In this document: one piece after another, positions 1 through 5,109 of the stretch
Numbering within the stretch: position 1 is the stretch's first letter
Layout of the letters: each line of letters opens with the position of its first letter
From: Pirellulales bacterium
GTDB lineage: Bacteria; Planctomycetota; Planctomycetia; Pirellulales; Thermoguttaceae
Length of the DNA stretch: 5,477 nt
Direction of reading: 5' to 3'
Assembly (NCBI GenBank): GCA_030605745.1
Contig: JAUWHT010000357.1
Coordinates: 1 to 5,477, forward strand
The notes under the pieces: generated by a model
What the model saw: the letters and a program-made list of their open reading frames with translations, nothing else
Databases searched by the model: none
Told to the model about the DNA's origin: nothing
Translations under genes and position numbers: made by a program

Positions 1-1
1 C

Positions 2-2689
2 TACCGCACGGCGGGCACGGCGGTGGCCCTGATCGGAATGGCACTGAAGGTAACGGCCTTGTGCCTGGTGTGGCCGCAGCCGCTGGGAATCATGGTAGTC
101 GGCGGGTTGAACTTTGCGGGGCTGATGTTTGTCGCTTTCCGCTACCGGTTCCCGATCGCTCATGCCCCGGCCATGGCCTGCCTGGCCCTGGCATATCTGA
201 CCGGGTTCCATGTGGCTTACAGTGACCTGCCGCTTATTTCGGGCGCAGAGGGCTTGGGCTTGCGGATGCTGAAGTTGACCATCAGCGCCCCGAGCGGCAC
301 GGCATTGGCCGGCCTGTTTGTAGTGCTGGCCGGGATTTCCGAATTGCTTGCCCGACGCGGCCGCCGCCGGCACGCCGTAATGTACGCCGGCGGCGCCGGT
401 ATCGCAGCGGTGGTAGGCTTGATGATGGTCACGGCGCACGGAATACACGGTAGCAGTGCCGACGCGATTCGCGCCGCGGTGTTCTATGCCGGCTACGGTG
501 CCGTCAGCCTGTTGTTTGCGGCCCGGTGGCGCAGGGCCGAATTGAGCTACCTTGGTCTGAGCCTGGCGGTGGTGGCCACAATGTGGGCCCTGTGGGCCCA
601 CACGGAGCGTGTCGGGCCGCTTTGGGCCATGGTGTTCGGGGCCGAGGCCCTGGCGATGGGGCTGATTGCCGCCGTCTTATCCCGTTGCTTCAGGCACGAA
701 CCCGGTGCAGTGTGCGACCCTGCCCAGCAGGCCTCGCAGTTCGGCAGGCTGATTGATCTCTATCGAATCCCGCTGGTGCACCTGGCCGAGATTCTCGCCC
801 CGGCGGCAGCGGCGCTTGCCCTTGCGTGCGAGCTGTTTGAACTGCGAGATCCGGGCGTTGAGCATCTCAACTGGATTGCCCTGGTGGCCGCGGCCGCTGC
901 GGTGACGATCTTGTTGTGGGACCGGTCGTCGCGGTTCGCGCTTGCCGGGCTGTACTTCATCGGCCTTTCGGCCCTCGGCATGCAGCTTTGCGTCCGCGAG
1001 CTTTCCCTGCGCGAGTTCTGGTGGCGAGTAACGTGCGATTCAGCCGGTTTCGTGTTGGTGGCGGCCGTGCTGGGCTGGTTGCTGCCGCGGGCCGGGCCGC
1101 TGTGGCGGGCGCTGAAGGTCCCCGACCGCGACCGGCCGTGGCCGGTCGGCTGGTTCATGCACGCTCAGGCAATCCTTATTGTCCTGGGCGTGGTGCTGGC
1201 CGCGTGGGTCTCGATCGATTTCCAGTTCGACGGCGTGGGCGATCGGGTGGCGCTGTTCGGGCTCTCGGGCCGCCTGGCCGGCTGCCCCGGCGCGCTGATG
1301 CTGCTGGGCGCGGCGATCGTCATGGCCTGGCAGACCAAGAGACTATCCGAAGATCGTGTGCCACTGCTTGCTGGCAAGCAGTGCTGGCAATATGCAGCCT
1401 TGGGGCTGGCCGTGTTGCTGAACAGTTGCCTGGGCTGGGCCGGGCTGGATCCGACCGCCGGCACACCGACCGGCGACGCACCCTGGCTGCATCGAAGCGT
1501 CCACTTGATGGTCGCTGCCGCCATGATCACCTTGTTATCCGGCCTCGGCCTGGGAGTGGTCTTGCCGAAGAAAAGCGACTGGATCGCCGCCGGTCGGCGA
1601 ATGGTGCCGGCGTTGGGCTCCCTGGCACTTTTCGTGTTGGTCCTTGTGTTGGTGCAGGAAGGACTGCTGTTCGACCCGATAGACGGCACGCCGATGACCA
1701 ACTCGGCAGTGGTGATCGTGCTGGTCGCCCTGGCCGGATTGGTCGTGGCCTCTCTGGGCTTCGCTCTCCGGGCAGATTGGGACCCGTTGCGTTTGAGCGA
1801 TCGCGGCCGGACCGCCTATGTCTACGCGGCAGAGGTTCTCGGCGTGCTGACGGGCCTGCATCTATGGTTCACCGTGCCCGAGTTGTTCCGCCTGGGGATC
1901 TTCGAGAAATACTGGATGCTGATTGTGATGGCGGTGGCGTTTTGCGTAGCTGGCCTGAGCGAGCTGTTCGGTCGCCGCAAGATGCCCGTCTTGAGCGAAC
2001 CGTTCGAGCGGACCGCCCTGCTGCTGCCGCTGGCGCCGGCCGTGGGGTTTTGGTTCGCACATGCTCCGCAGTCGGCCCTCGGATTGCTCGGCCGCACGCC
2101 CATGCTGTGGCTGTTGATGGGACTGTTCTACGGCATCATGGCAGTAAGCAAGCGGTCGGTCGGCTGCGCGGTGCTGGCGGTGCTGACTCTAAACACGGGA
2201 CTCTGGGTGGCGCTGCACCGTTTCGGCCCTTCGTTCTTCGAGCACCCGCAGCTCTGGCTGATCCCCGTCGCCCTGGTCGTCCTGGTGGCCGAGTACCTCA
2301 ACCACCACCGGCTGGACGAAACCCAAAGCACGGCAATGCGCTACATTGCACTGGCAGTAATCTACATCTCATCCACGGCCGACATGTTCATTGCGGGCGT
2401 TGGCGAGGATTGGAAGTTGCCGCTGGTGCTGATGCTCTTGTCGGTGGCCGGTGTGCTGGCGGGGATCATGTTGCGGGTACGCTCGTTCCTGCTGCTGGGC
2501 GTCACCTTCCTGGTGCTGGATATGATTACGATCATCCGCTACGCGGCGGTCGACCTGGGGCACAAATGGATCCTGTACGTCTGCGGTATCGCGCTGGGCG
2601 CCGCGATCATCTGCCTGTTCGCCTTCTTCGAGAAACGCCGCAACGACGTGCTGGCGGCCGTGGAACGGTTCAAGCGGTGGGAGGGATGA
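2..2689 (+). CDS. Large polytopic membrane protein of unknown function, 5'-truncated (C-terminal 895 codons)
   Basis: The frame is open to the left edge. A GTG at 23 would give 888 aa, but the preceding codons (Y-R-T-A-G-T-A) are in frame and no Shine-Dalgarno is visible, so the true start most likely lies outside the window. Residue numbers here count from that GTG. The protein is almost wholly hydrophobic, with roughly 18-22 predicted membrane helices (for example about 21-39, 93-108, 123-139, 152-167, 284-298, 343-354, 381-397, 530-546, 562-580, 631-646, 716-732, 745-757, 800-817, 821-838, 850-868). The loops are short, with Arg-rich turns such as 111-116. It ends in a basic cytoplasmic-looking tail after FAFFEKRR. 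Two segments resemble each other (about 50-220 and 597-765), suggesting internal duplication. The style recalls large bacterial DUF2339/DUF2157-type membrane proteins, but I see no catalytic motif and assign no function. The stop codon lies inside a heptamer array. An inner-membrane location is likely. Confidence 0.85.
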   Translation, partial: YRTAGTAVALIGMALKVTALCLVWPQPLGIMVVGGLNFAGLMFVAFRYRFPIAHAPAMACLALAYLTGFHVAYSDLPLISGAEGLGLRMLKLTISAPSGTALAGLFVVLAGISELLARRGRRRHAVMYAGGAGIAAVVGLMMVTAHGIHGSSADAIRAAVFYAGYGAVSLLFAARWRRAELSYLGLSLAVVATMWALWAHTERVGPLWAMVFGAEALAMGLIAAVLSRCFRHEPGAVCDPAQQASQFGRLIDLYRIPLVHLAEILAPAAAALALACELFELRDPGVEHLNWIALVAAAAAVTILLWDRSSRFALAGLYFIGLSALGMQLCVRELSLREFWWRVTCDSAGFVLVAAVLGWLLPRAGPLWRALKVPDRDRPWPVGWFMHAQAILIVLGVVLAAWVSIDFQFDGVGDRVALFGLSGRLAGCPGALMLLGAAIVMAWQTKRLSEDRVPLLAGKQCWQYAALGLAVLLNSCLGWAGLDPTAGTPTGDAPWLHRSVHLMVAAAMITLLSGLGLGVVLPKKSDWIAAGRRMVPALGSLALFVLVLVLVQEGLLFDPIDGTPMTNSAVVIVLVALAGLVVASLGFALRADWDPLRLSDRGRTAYVYAAEVLGVLTGLHLWFTVPELFRLGIFEKYWMLIVMAVAFCVAGLSELFGRRKMPVLSEPFERTALLLPLAPAVGFWFAHAPQSALGLLGRTPMLWLLMGLFYGIMAVSKRSVGCAVLAVLTLNTGLWVALHRFGPSFFEHPQLWLIPVALVVLVAEYLNHHRLDETQSTAMRYIALAVIYISSTADMFIAGVGEDWKLPLVLMLLSVAGVLAGIMLRVRSFLLLGVTFLVLDMITIIRYAAVDLGHKWILYVCGIALGAAIICLFAFFEKRRNDVLAAVERFKRWEG

Positions 2690-2730
2690 AGGATGAAGGA
2701 TGAAGGATGAATGCAGAATGATGAATGATA
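2684..2730. repeat. Heptamer tandem array (GGATGAA)n overlapping the stop codon
   Basis: Four perfect GGATGAA units occupy 2684-2711. They are followed by degenerate units TGCAGAA (2712-2718), TGATGAA (2719-2725) and a partial TGATA. The first unit contains the last Gly codon and the TGA stop (2687-2689) of the upstream membrane-protein gene. Because the unit is 7 bp and contains TGA, three units put a stop in all three forward frames. The complement (TTCATCC)n has no stop in any frame and reads as Phe-Ile-Leu-His-Pro-Ser, which creates spurious reverse reading frames here. From memory, similar arrays occur between genes in planctomycete genomes; their function is unknown to me. Confidence 0.85.
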
Positions 2731-2781
2731 GCGTGGTGCCGCTTGCGGCTGAACACATCCCCAATTTGAAAGGAGCAAATC

Positions 2782-3402
2782 ATGGGTAACTCGCGATGTA
2801 TCGGTCTGGCAAAGGTGGTTTCGGTTGTCGGTTTTCTGGTGTTGCTCTGTAGCACGTATTTTCTGCGGAGCGAGGTGCTCACCCTCAACGCGATCAGGTT
2901 CTCGGCGGACGAGACCCGGGCAAAGTACGACTTGCAACGACTCAAGAAAGACTACCCGCACGAGGTGGAGCGGCACGAGGTGGCCGTGAAGAACTACGAG
3001 TTGCAGATGAAGTACTATCAGGAGATGTTAGGGCTTTACAACACCGACTACGATGTCTACGTGAAGCGGATCAAGGACGAATACAGGCCGCCGAAGTTGC
3101 CCAACAGGCCACAGCCGCCCCGTCCTCCGGAGTACACGCAAAAGCTCTCCGAAATCGACGCCAACTTCCGCGCTCAGAAACACCACTACTTCCAGGTTAC
3201 CAGCGTGCTGAACTGGGTGGCCATGGGCGCCGCGATCTGTTTGGTGGGCGGGCTGTTGTACCTGATCATGCTCGATACGGTGGGCGGCCGGTTGATTTAC
3301 CTGGCCACGCTGCTGCTGAGCTTCGTGTTCATGATCGGCCCGTCGTTCCACTCGATCATCAGCGCAGTCGTAGGGTTCCTGAAGGCGCCGGGGGTGTACT
3401 GA
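2782..3402 (+). CDS. Hypothetical membrane protein: N-terminal TM, charged helical and Pro-rich middle, two C-terminal TMs (206 aa)
   Basis: I do not recognise a family. The start is well supported: GAAAGGAG (2768-2775) lies 6 nt before the ATG. Visible parts are: a hydrophobic helix at 11-28; a highly charged, probably helical or coiled-coil stretch at about 43-100 rich in Lys, Glu and Tyr; a proline-rich linker at 103-117 (PPKLPNRPQPPRPP); a short amphipathic stretch at 118-135; membrane helices at about 142-164 and 169-189; and a final hydrophobic segment at 192-201. Cys23 follows the first hydrophobic run, but Leu at -1 breaks a lipobox, so this is a membrane anchor and not a lipoprotein signal. 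The charged middle is probably held on one side of the membrane between TM1 and TM2. The gene follows the large membrane protein by 92 nt in the same direction with no clear promoter between, so co-transcription is possible. A role as a partner of that protein would be speculation. Confidence 0.8.
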   Translation: MGNSRCIGLAKVVSVVGFLVLLCSTYFLRSEVLTLNAIRFSADETRAKYDLQRLKKDYPHEVERHEVAVKNYELQMKYYQEMLGLYNTDYDVYVKRIKDEYRPPKLPNRPQPPRPPEYTQKLSEIDANFRAQKHHYFQVTSVLNWVAMGAAICLVGGLLYLIMLDTVGGRLIYLATLLLSFVFMIGPSFHSIISAVVGFLKAPGVY

Positions 3403-3417
3403 ACCTGAGTGCCGCTC

Positions 3418-3469
3418 GTACCGCCGGCGTCCCGCCGGCACAACATGGCCGGCGAGACGCCGGCGTTAC
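3418..3469. repeat. GC-rich REP-like palindromic element between convergent genes
   Basis: The arms 3418-3439 and 3448-3469 are 22 nt each and pair with two mismatches (3421/3466 and 3432/3455), around the 8-nt loop ACAACATG. The inner 18-nt arms have one mismatch. Each arm contains nested GCCGGC palindromes. The right arm read forward encodes Ala-Gly-Glu-Thr-Pro-Ala-Leu, a peptide I recall as a frequent artefact of dispersed palindromes in planctomycete and related genomes. The element sits 15 nt after the stop of the 206-aa gene and overlaps the TAA stop (3466-3468) of the minus-strand gene. It could fold at the 3' end of both transcripts and block read-through or protect the RNA. Neither side has a U-tract, so it is not a canonical intrinsic terminator. 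Confidence 0.8.
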
Positions 3470-4380
3470 AATAGCTGCTCGACGAACTTTCGGGCTTTTT
3501 TGGCTTCCGCGAGGGTTGCCGCGCGGTCGCCGGGGGTGAGGGTCTCGATTATCAGCGGGCCGGCGGTGAAGCCGCCCTTCTTCAGGACCGCCATCACCCG
3601 GGGAAAGTCAACCCGGCCCGTGCCGGGTGTAAGTTCTACGTCCTTGGGATGCTTGTAGTCCTTCACACACATCCCGGTCACCAGTCCGTCGACCGTGGCA
3701 GCATCTTCCACCGGATCGAGCTTTCCGTCGGAGCAGTAGTAGATATTTCCCGGGTCGTACCAGAGGGTGAAGTTTTTGTGGCCGACCCGTTCGATGGCCT
3801 TGCGGCACTGGGGTCCGGTGGCATTGAGTCCGCCGTGTGGTTTCAGCGCGATGCCCAGGTGTTTTTCGGCCGCGTAGTCGCAGCACTCGGCAATGACCTT
3901 GTAGTAGTCGTTGTAGAGTTTGGGGGTTGCAATGCCTGCGACCAGCAGCGAGGTGGCCCCGGCTGCGGCGCAGTTGTCGATCAGCCTTTTCAGACCTGCG
4001 ATCCCGGCCTCAAGCGATTCTTGTTCTGGAAAGCGGCCGCCGTAGAGCGACGCAATCGCCAGGCCCCGCTTCTTGGCCTCCAGACCGACCTGGTGTGCTT
4101 CCTCGGGCGTGGTGACGACGGAGATCACCAGCCTGGTTTTCGAGTTCGTGGTCATCAAGCCGGCGTACTTGAACCCGGCCTCGGCGATGGCATCCAGTGC
4201 CACGCGGTAGTCATACTTTGCCCACGGCCGCGTGTAGCAGCCGACTTGCCAGCCACCTCCGCTGGGCGATGCCGCGAAGGCGTCGCGGGCGAGAAGCTGC
4301 CGGGCCACCAGGCCCGATGCCCCACTCGCCAGCGTCCGGCCGAGGAATTCTCGGCGCGTGGGTCGGTTTGTGGTAGTCAT
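3466..4380 (-). CDS. Tat-exported sugar phosphate isomerase/epimerase-like TIM-barrel protein (304 aa)
   Basis: The N-terminus is a twin-arginine signal: T-R-R-E-F-L-G at residues 8-14, a hydrophobic stretch to about 31, and a likely cleavage A-F-A|A after residue 36. The mature part (about 45-304) looks like the xylose-isomerase-like / AP-endonuclease-2 TIM barrel (COG1082). Its barrel strands show near GWQVGCYTR (43-51), AGLMTT (73-78), GLAIASLYGG (106-115), SLLVAGI (144-150), GIALKPHGG (176-184), FTLWYDPGN (204-212), GMCVKD (236-241) and PLIIET (275-280). Candidate metal or substrate residues are His182, Asp209, Asp241/His244 and Glu279. The start is supported by AGGAG (complement of 4390-4394), 9 nt upstream. 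Family members isomerise or epimerise sugars or inositol derivatives; the substrate cannot be told here, and activity is not certain because the strand-5 Glu of the canonical site appears replaced. Export implies a periplasmic or compartment role, as is common for planctomycete homologues. The stop codon lies within a palindromic repeat. Confidence 0.88.
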   Translation of the reverse strand: MTTTNRPTRREFLGRTLASGASGLVARQLLARDAFAASPSGGGWQVGCYTRPWAKYDYRVALDAIAEAGFKYAGLMTTNSKTRLVISVVTTPEEAHQVGLEAKKRGLAIASLYGGRFPEQESLEAGIAGLKRLIDNCAAAGATSLLVAGIATPKLYNDYYKVIAECCDYAAEKHLGIALKPHGGLNATGPQCRKAIERVGHKNFTLWYDPGNIYYCSDGKLDPVEDAATVDGLVTGMCVKDYKHPKDVELTPGTGRVDFPRVMAVLKKGGFTAGPLIIETLTPGDRAATLAEAKKARKFVEQLL

Positions 4381-4435
4381 GATTAGGATCTCCTGTTGGT
4401 TGTGTCGAGCCGCTTGCGAGGTACTCCATCGGTGG

Positions 4436-4657
4436 CTATTGCTCGAACAAGCTGCGCGGAAGTTGGCTCTGGCGGATGATGGACGCCAGTGTACCGGGCT
4501 TTAGTTCTTTGTGGTCCGGTATGGGCACGGTAATAGTAGTATCGGTCAATCGCTTCTGCATGACAATATGACTCCCGCGGCGGCGGACTTCGACAAAACC
4601 TTGCTCGCGCAACAACTTGCCGACGGCCCTTCCAGAGAGAACGCGAAACCTACCCAA
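4436..4657 (-). CDS. hicA: HicA-family mRNA interferase toxin (73 aa)
   Basis: HicA toxins are small proteins with a double-stranded-RNA-binding fold that cleave mRNA and tmRNA, stopping translation until neutralised by HicB. The sequence shows the family pattern: an N-terminal S-G-R-x-V-x-K-L-L helix (8-16), then G-F-V-E-V-R-R-R-G-S-H (20-30) with the catalytic His30 in the G-S-H motif, a basic strand to about 36, V-P-I-P-D-H-K-E-L-K-P-G-T-L (44-57), and a C-terminal helix containing I-I-R-Q-S-Q-L. The length is normal for an intact toxin. The chosen start is TTG at 4657, because GGAGG (complement of 4664-4668) lies 6 nt upstream and there is no better in-frame start; it overlaps the end of hicB by 8 nt. 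Translation is therefore probably coupled to the antitoxin, and the weak TTG codon would keep toxin output below antitoxin output. Confidence 0.92.
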   Translation of the reverse strand: MGRFRVLSGRAVGKLLREQGFVEVRRRGSHIVMQKRLTDTTITVPIPDHKELKPGTLASIIRQSQLPRSLFEQ

Positions 4658-4874
4658 CTTTAACCTCCAGTGATGTCAGGTAGACTTCTGACTGGAGGCG
4701 CTGCTGGATCTCCACCGGGCTGGCCGCTTCCAGCAACAGTTCGACCGCCTCAGAGAGGTTCGCCCGGGCCTGCTCGACCGTGTTGCCCTGACTGGCGACG
4801 TCCAATTCGGGGCAGATCGCTGTGTAGCCGTCTCCCTCGCGCTGAAGCACGGCAGTAAACGTCTGAGTTGCCAT
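4650..4874 (-). CDS. hicB: HicB-family antitoxin, short form (74 aa)
   Basis: HicB binds and inhibits HicA. The protein shows the HicB/UPF0150 core: a first strand FTAVLQREGDGYTAICPELD (residues 6-25), then V-A-S-Q-G-N-T-V-E-Q-A (26-36) and the helix N-L-S-E-A-V-E-L-L-L-E-A (39-50). It ends at residue 74 with a short amphipathic tail. Longer HicB proteins carry an extra C-terminal helix-turn-helix or ribbon-helix-helix DNA-binding domain; none fits here. Autorepression through that domain is therefore not expected. The start at 4874 is preferred because AGGAG (complement of 4883-4887) lies 8 nt upstream. An in-frame ATG at 4937 would add 21 residues but would place the promoter inside the coding region. 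The gene precedes and overlaps hicA, the reverse of the classic toxin-first order but common for short HicB proteins. Confidence 0.92.
   Translation of the reverse strand: MATQTFTAVLQREGDGYTAICPELDVASQGNTVEQARANLSEAVELLLEAASPVEIQQRLQSEVYLTSLEVKVG
4664..4668 (-). promoter_or_regulatory. Shine-Dalgarno of hicA, inside hicB
   Basis: GGAGG on the minus strand lies within the last codons of hicB and 6 nt before the TTG at 4657. It decides the toxin start and implies translational coupling with hicB. Confidence 0.8.
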
Positions 4875-4882
4875 GAGAAGTG

Positions 4883-4887
4883 CTCCT
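4883..4887 (-). promoter_or_regulatory. Shine-Dalgarno of hicB
   Basis: AGGAG on the minus strand lies 8 nt before the ATG at 4874. It decides between this start and the upstream in-frame ATG at 4937, which overlaps the promoter and has no such site. Confidence 0.8.
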
Positions 4888-4904
4888 GGATTATTGACTT
4901 TGCT

Positions 4905-4934
4905 ATTATACATACAACCTCTGGAGAACGTCAA
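4905..4934 (-). promoter_or_regulatory. Sigma70-like promoter of hicBA
   Basis: On the minus strand, a -35 box TTGACG (4929-4934, 5/6 to consensus) is followed after 18 nt by a perfect -10 TATAAT (4905-4910). The expected transcription start is near 4898, giving a leader of about 24 nt that contains the hicB Shine-Dalgarno. The AT-rich patch stands out from the GC-rich surroundings. I found no convincing operator palindrome in it. Confidence 0.75.
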
Positions 4935-4955
4935 CAAGGCGAAGCCCAGCAGTAG

Positions 4956-4989
4956 TTGACATTGACCCCCGGTCGGCTTCCATTACAAT
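4956..4989 (+). promoter_or_regulatory. Probable sigma70-like promoter of lysS
   Basis: A doubled -35-like sequence, TTGACA (4956-4961) then TTGACC (4962-4967), precedes a -10 TACAAT (4984-4989). The spacer from the second box is 16 nt; from the first it would be 22, so the second is the likelier partner. The expected start is near 4996, giving a leader of about 115 nt that includes the two-hairpin element. It lies back to back with the hicBA promoter. Confidence 0.6.
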
Positions 4990-5008
4990 GCCGCAATTTA
5001 ACACCGAC

Positions 5009-5091
5009 AAACGCCCCGGGACTGTGGTCCCGGGGTAAAGAGCACCGCCAAACCGCCAAAATATCCCCCGGACCGCAGTCCAGGGGCGTTT
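5009..5091. repeat. Inverted pair of REP-like hairpins in the lysS leader
   Basis: Hairpin 1 is CCCCGGGAC (5014-5022), loop TGTG, GTCCCGGGG (5027-5035): a perfect 9-bp stem. Hairpin 2 is CCCCCGGAC (5065-5073), loop CGCA, GTCCAGGGG (5078-5086): a 9-bp stem with one C-A mismatch. The segments 5009-5035 and 5065-5091 are inverted copies: 24 Watson-Crick pairs plus one G-T wobble over 27 positions (mismatches 5018/5082 and 5031/5069). The leader could therefore form either two small hairpins or one long hairpin, and the two loops are mutually complementary with one wobble. This looks like a two-unit palindromic element, as in REP/BIME arrangements. Hairpin 2 is followed by only four T after CG, so it would be at best a weak terminator. 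Confidence 0.8.
5044..5059 (+). repeat. Two direct copies of ACCGCCAA between the hairpins
   Basis: ACCGCCAA at 5044-5051 is repeated exactly at 5052-5059, in the 29-nt spacer between the two inverted hairpins. It would be single-stranded loop if the long hairpin formed. It may be part of the repeat element; no function is evident. Confidence 0.6.
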
Positions 5092-5109
5092 TACCTGAAA
5101 TCCACAGCT

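Noticed and set aside
916..2703. 595-codon open frame overlapping the large membrane-protein gene
   Set aside because: It is rich in Arg, Gly and Ala with no domain pattern, lies in the +1 frame of a clearly coding gene, and is a product of high GC. It ends inside the heptamer array.
2738..2749. Small hairpin GCCGC-TT-GCGGC between the first two genes
   Set aside because: The stem is only 4-5 bp with no T-tract after it; too weak to call a terminator or attenuator.
2782..2865. Lipoprotein signal in the 206-aa protein (Cys23)
   Set aside because: The residues before the Cys are V-L-L, with Leu at -1, which does not fit a lipobox; an N-terminal membrane anchor fits better.
2369..2976. Several minus-strand frames across the heptamer array (repeated SSFILHPSS-type peptide)
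   Set aside because: (TTCATCC)n has no stops in any frame, so these frames are artefacts of the repeat overlapping real plus-strand genes.
3403..3469. Canonical rho-independent terminator between the convergent genes
   Set aside because: A strong palindrome exists, but there is no U-tract on either strand; kept as a repeat element with possible 3'-end function only.
3649..4386. 245-codon plus-strand frame antisense to the TIM-barrel gene
   Set aside because: The minus-strand gene has a Tat signal, a Shine-Dalgarno and a recognisable barrel; the antisense translation shows no family pattern.
4650..4937. Longer 95-aa hicB starting at ATG 4937
   Set aside because: The extra 21 residues cover the -10 and -35 boxes, have no Shine-Dalgarno and lie outside the HicB core; the ATG at 4874 has AGGAG at 8 nt.
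4990..5109. T-box or lysine riboswitch upstream of lysS
   Set aside because: There is no T-box consensus or antiterminator core, the leader is only about 115 nt, and the visible structure is explained by two inverted palindromes.
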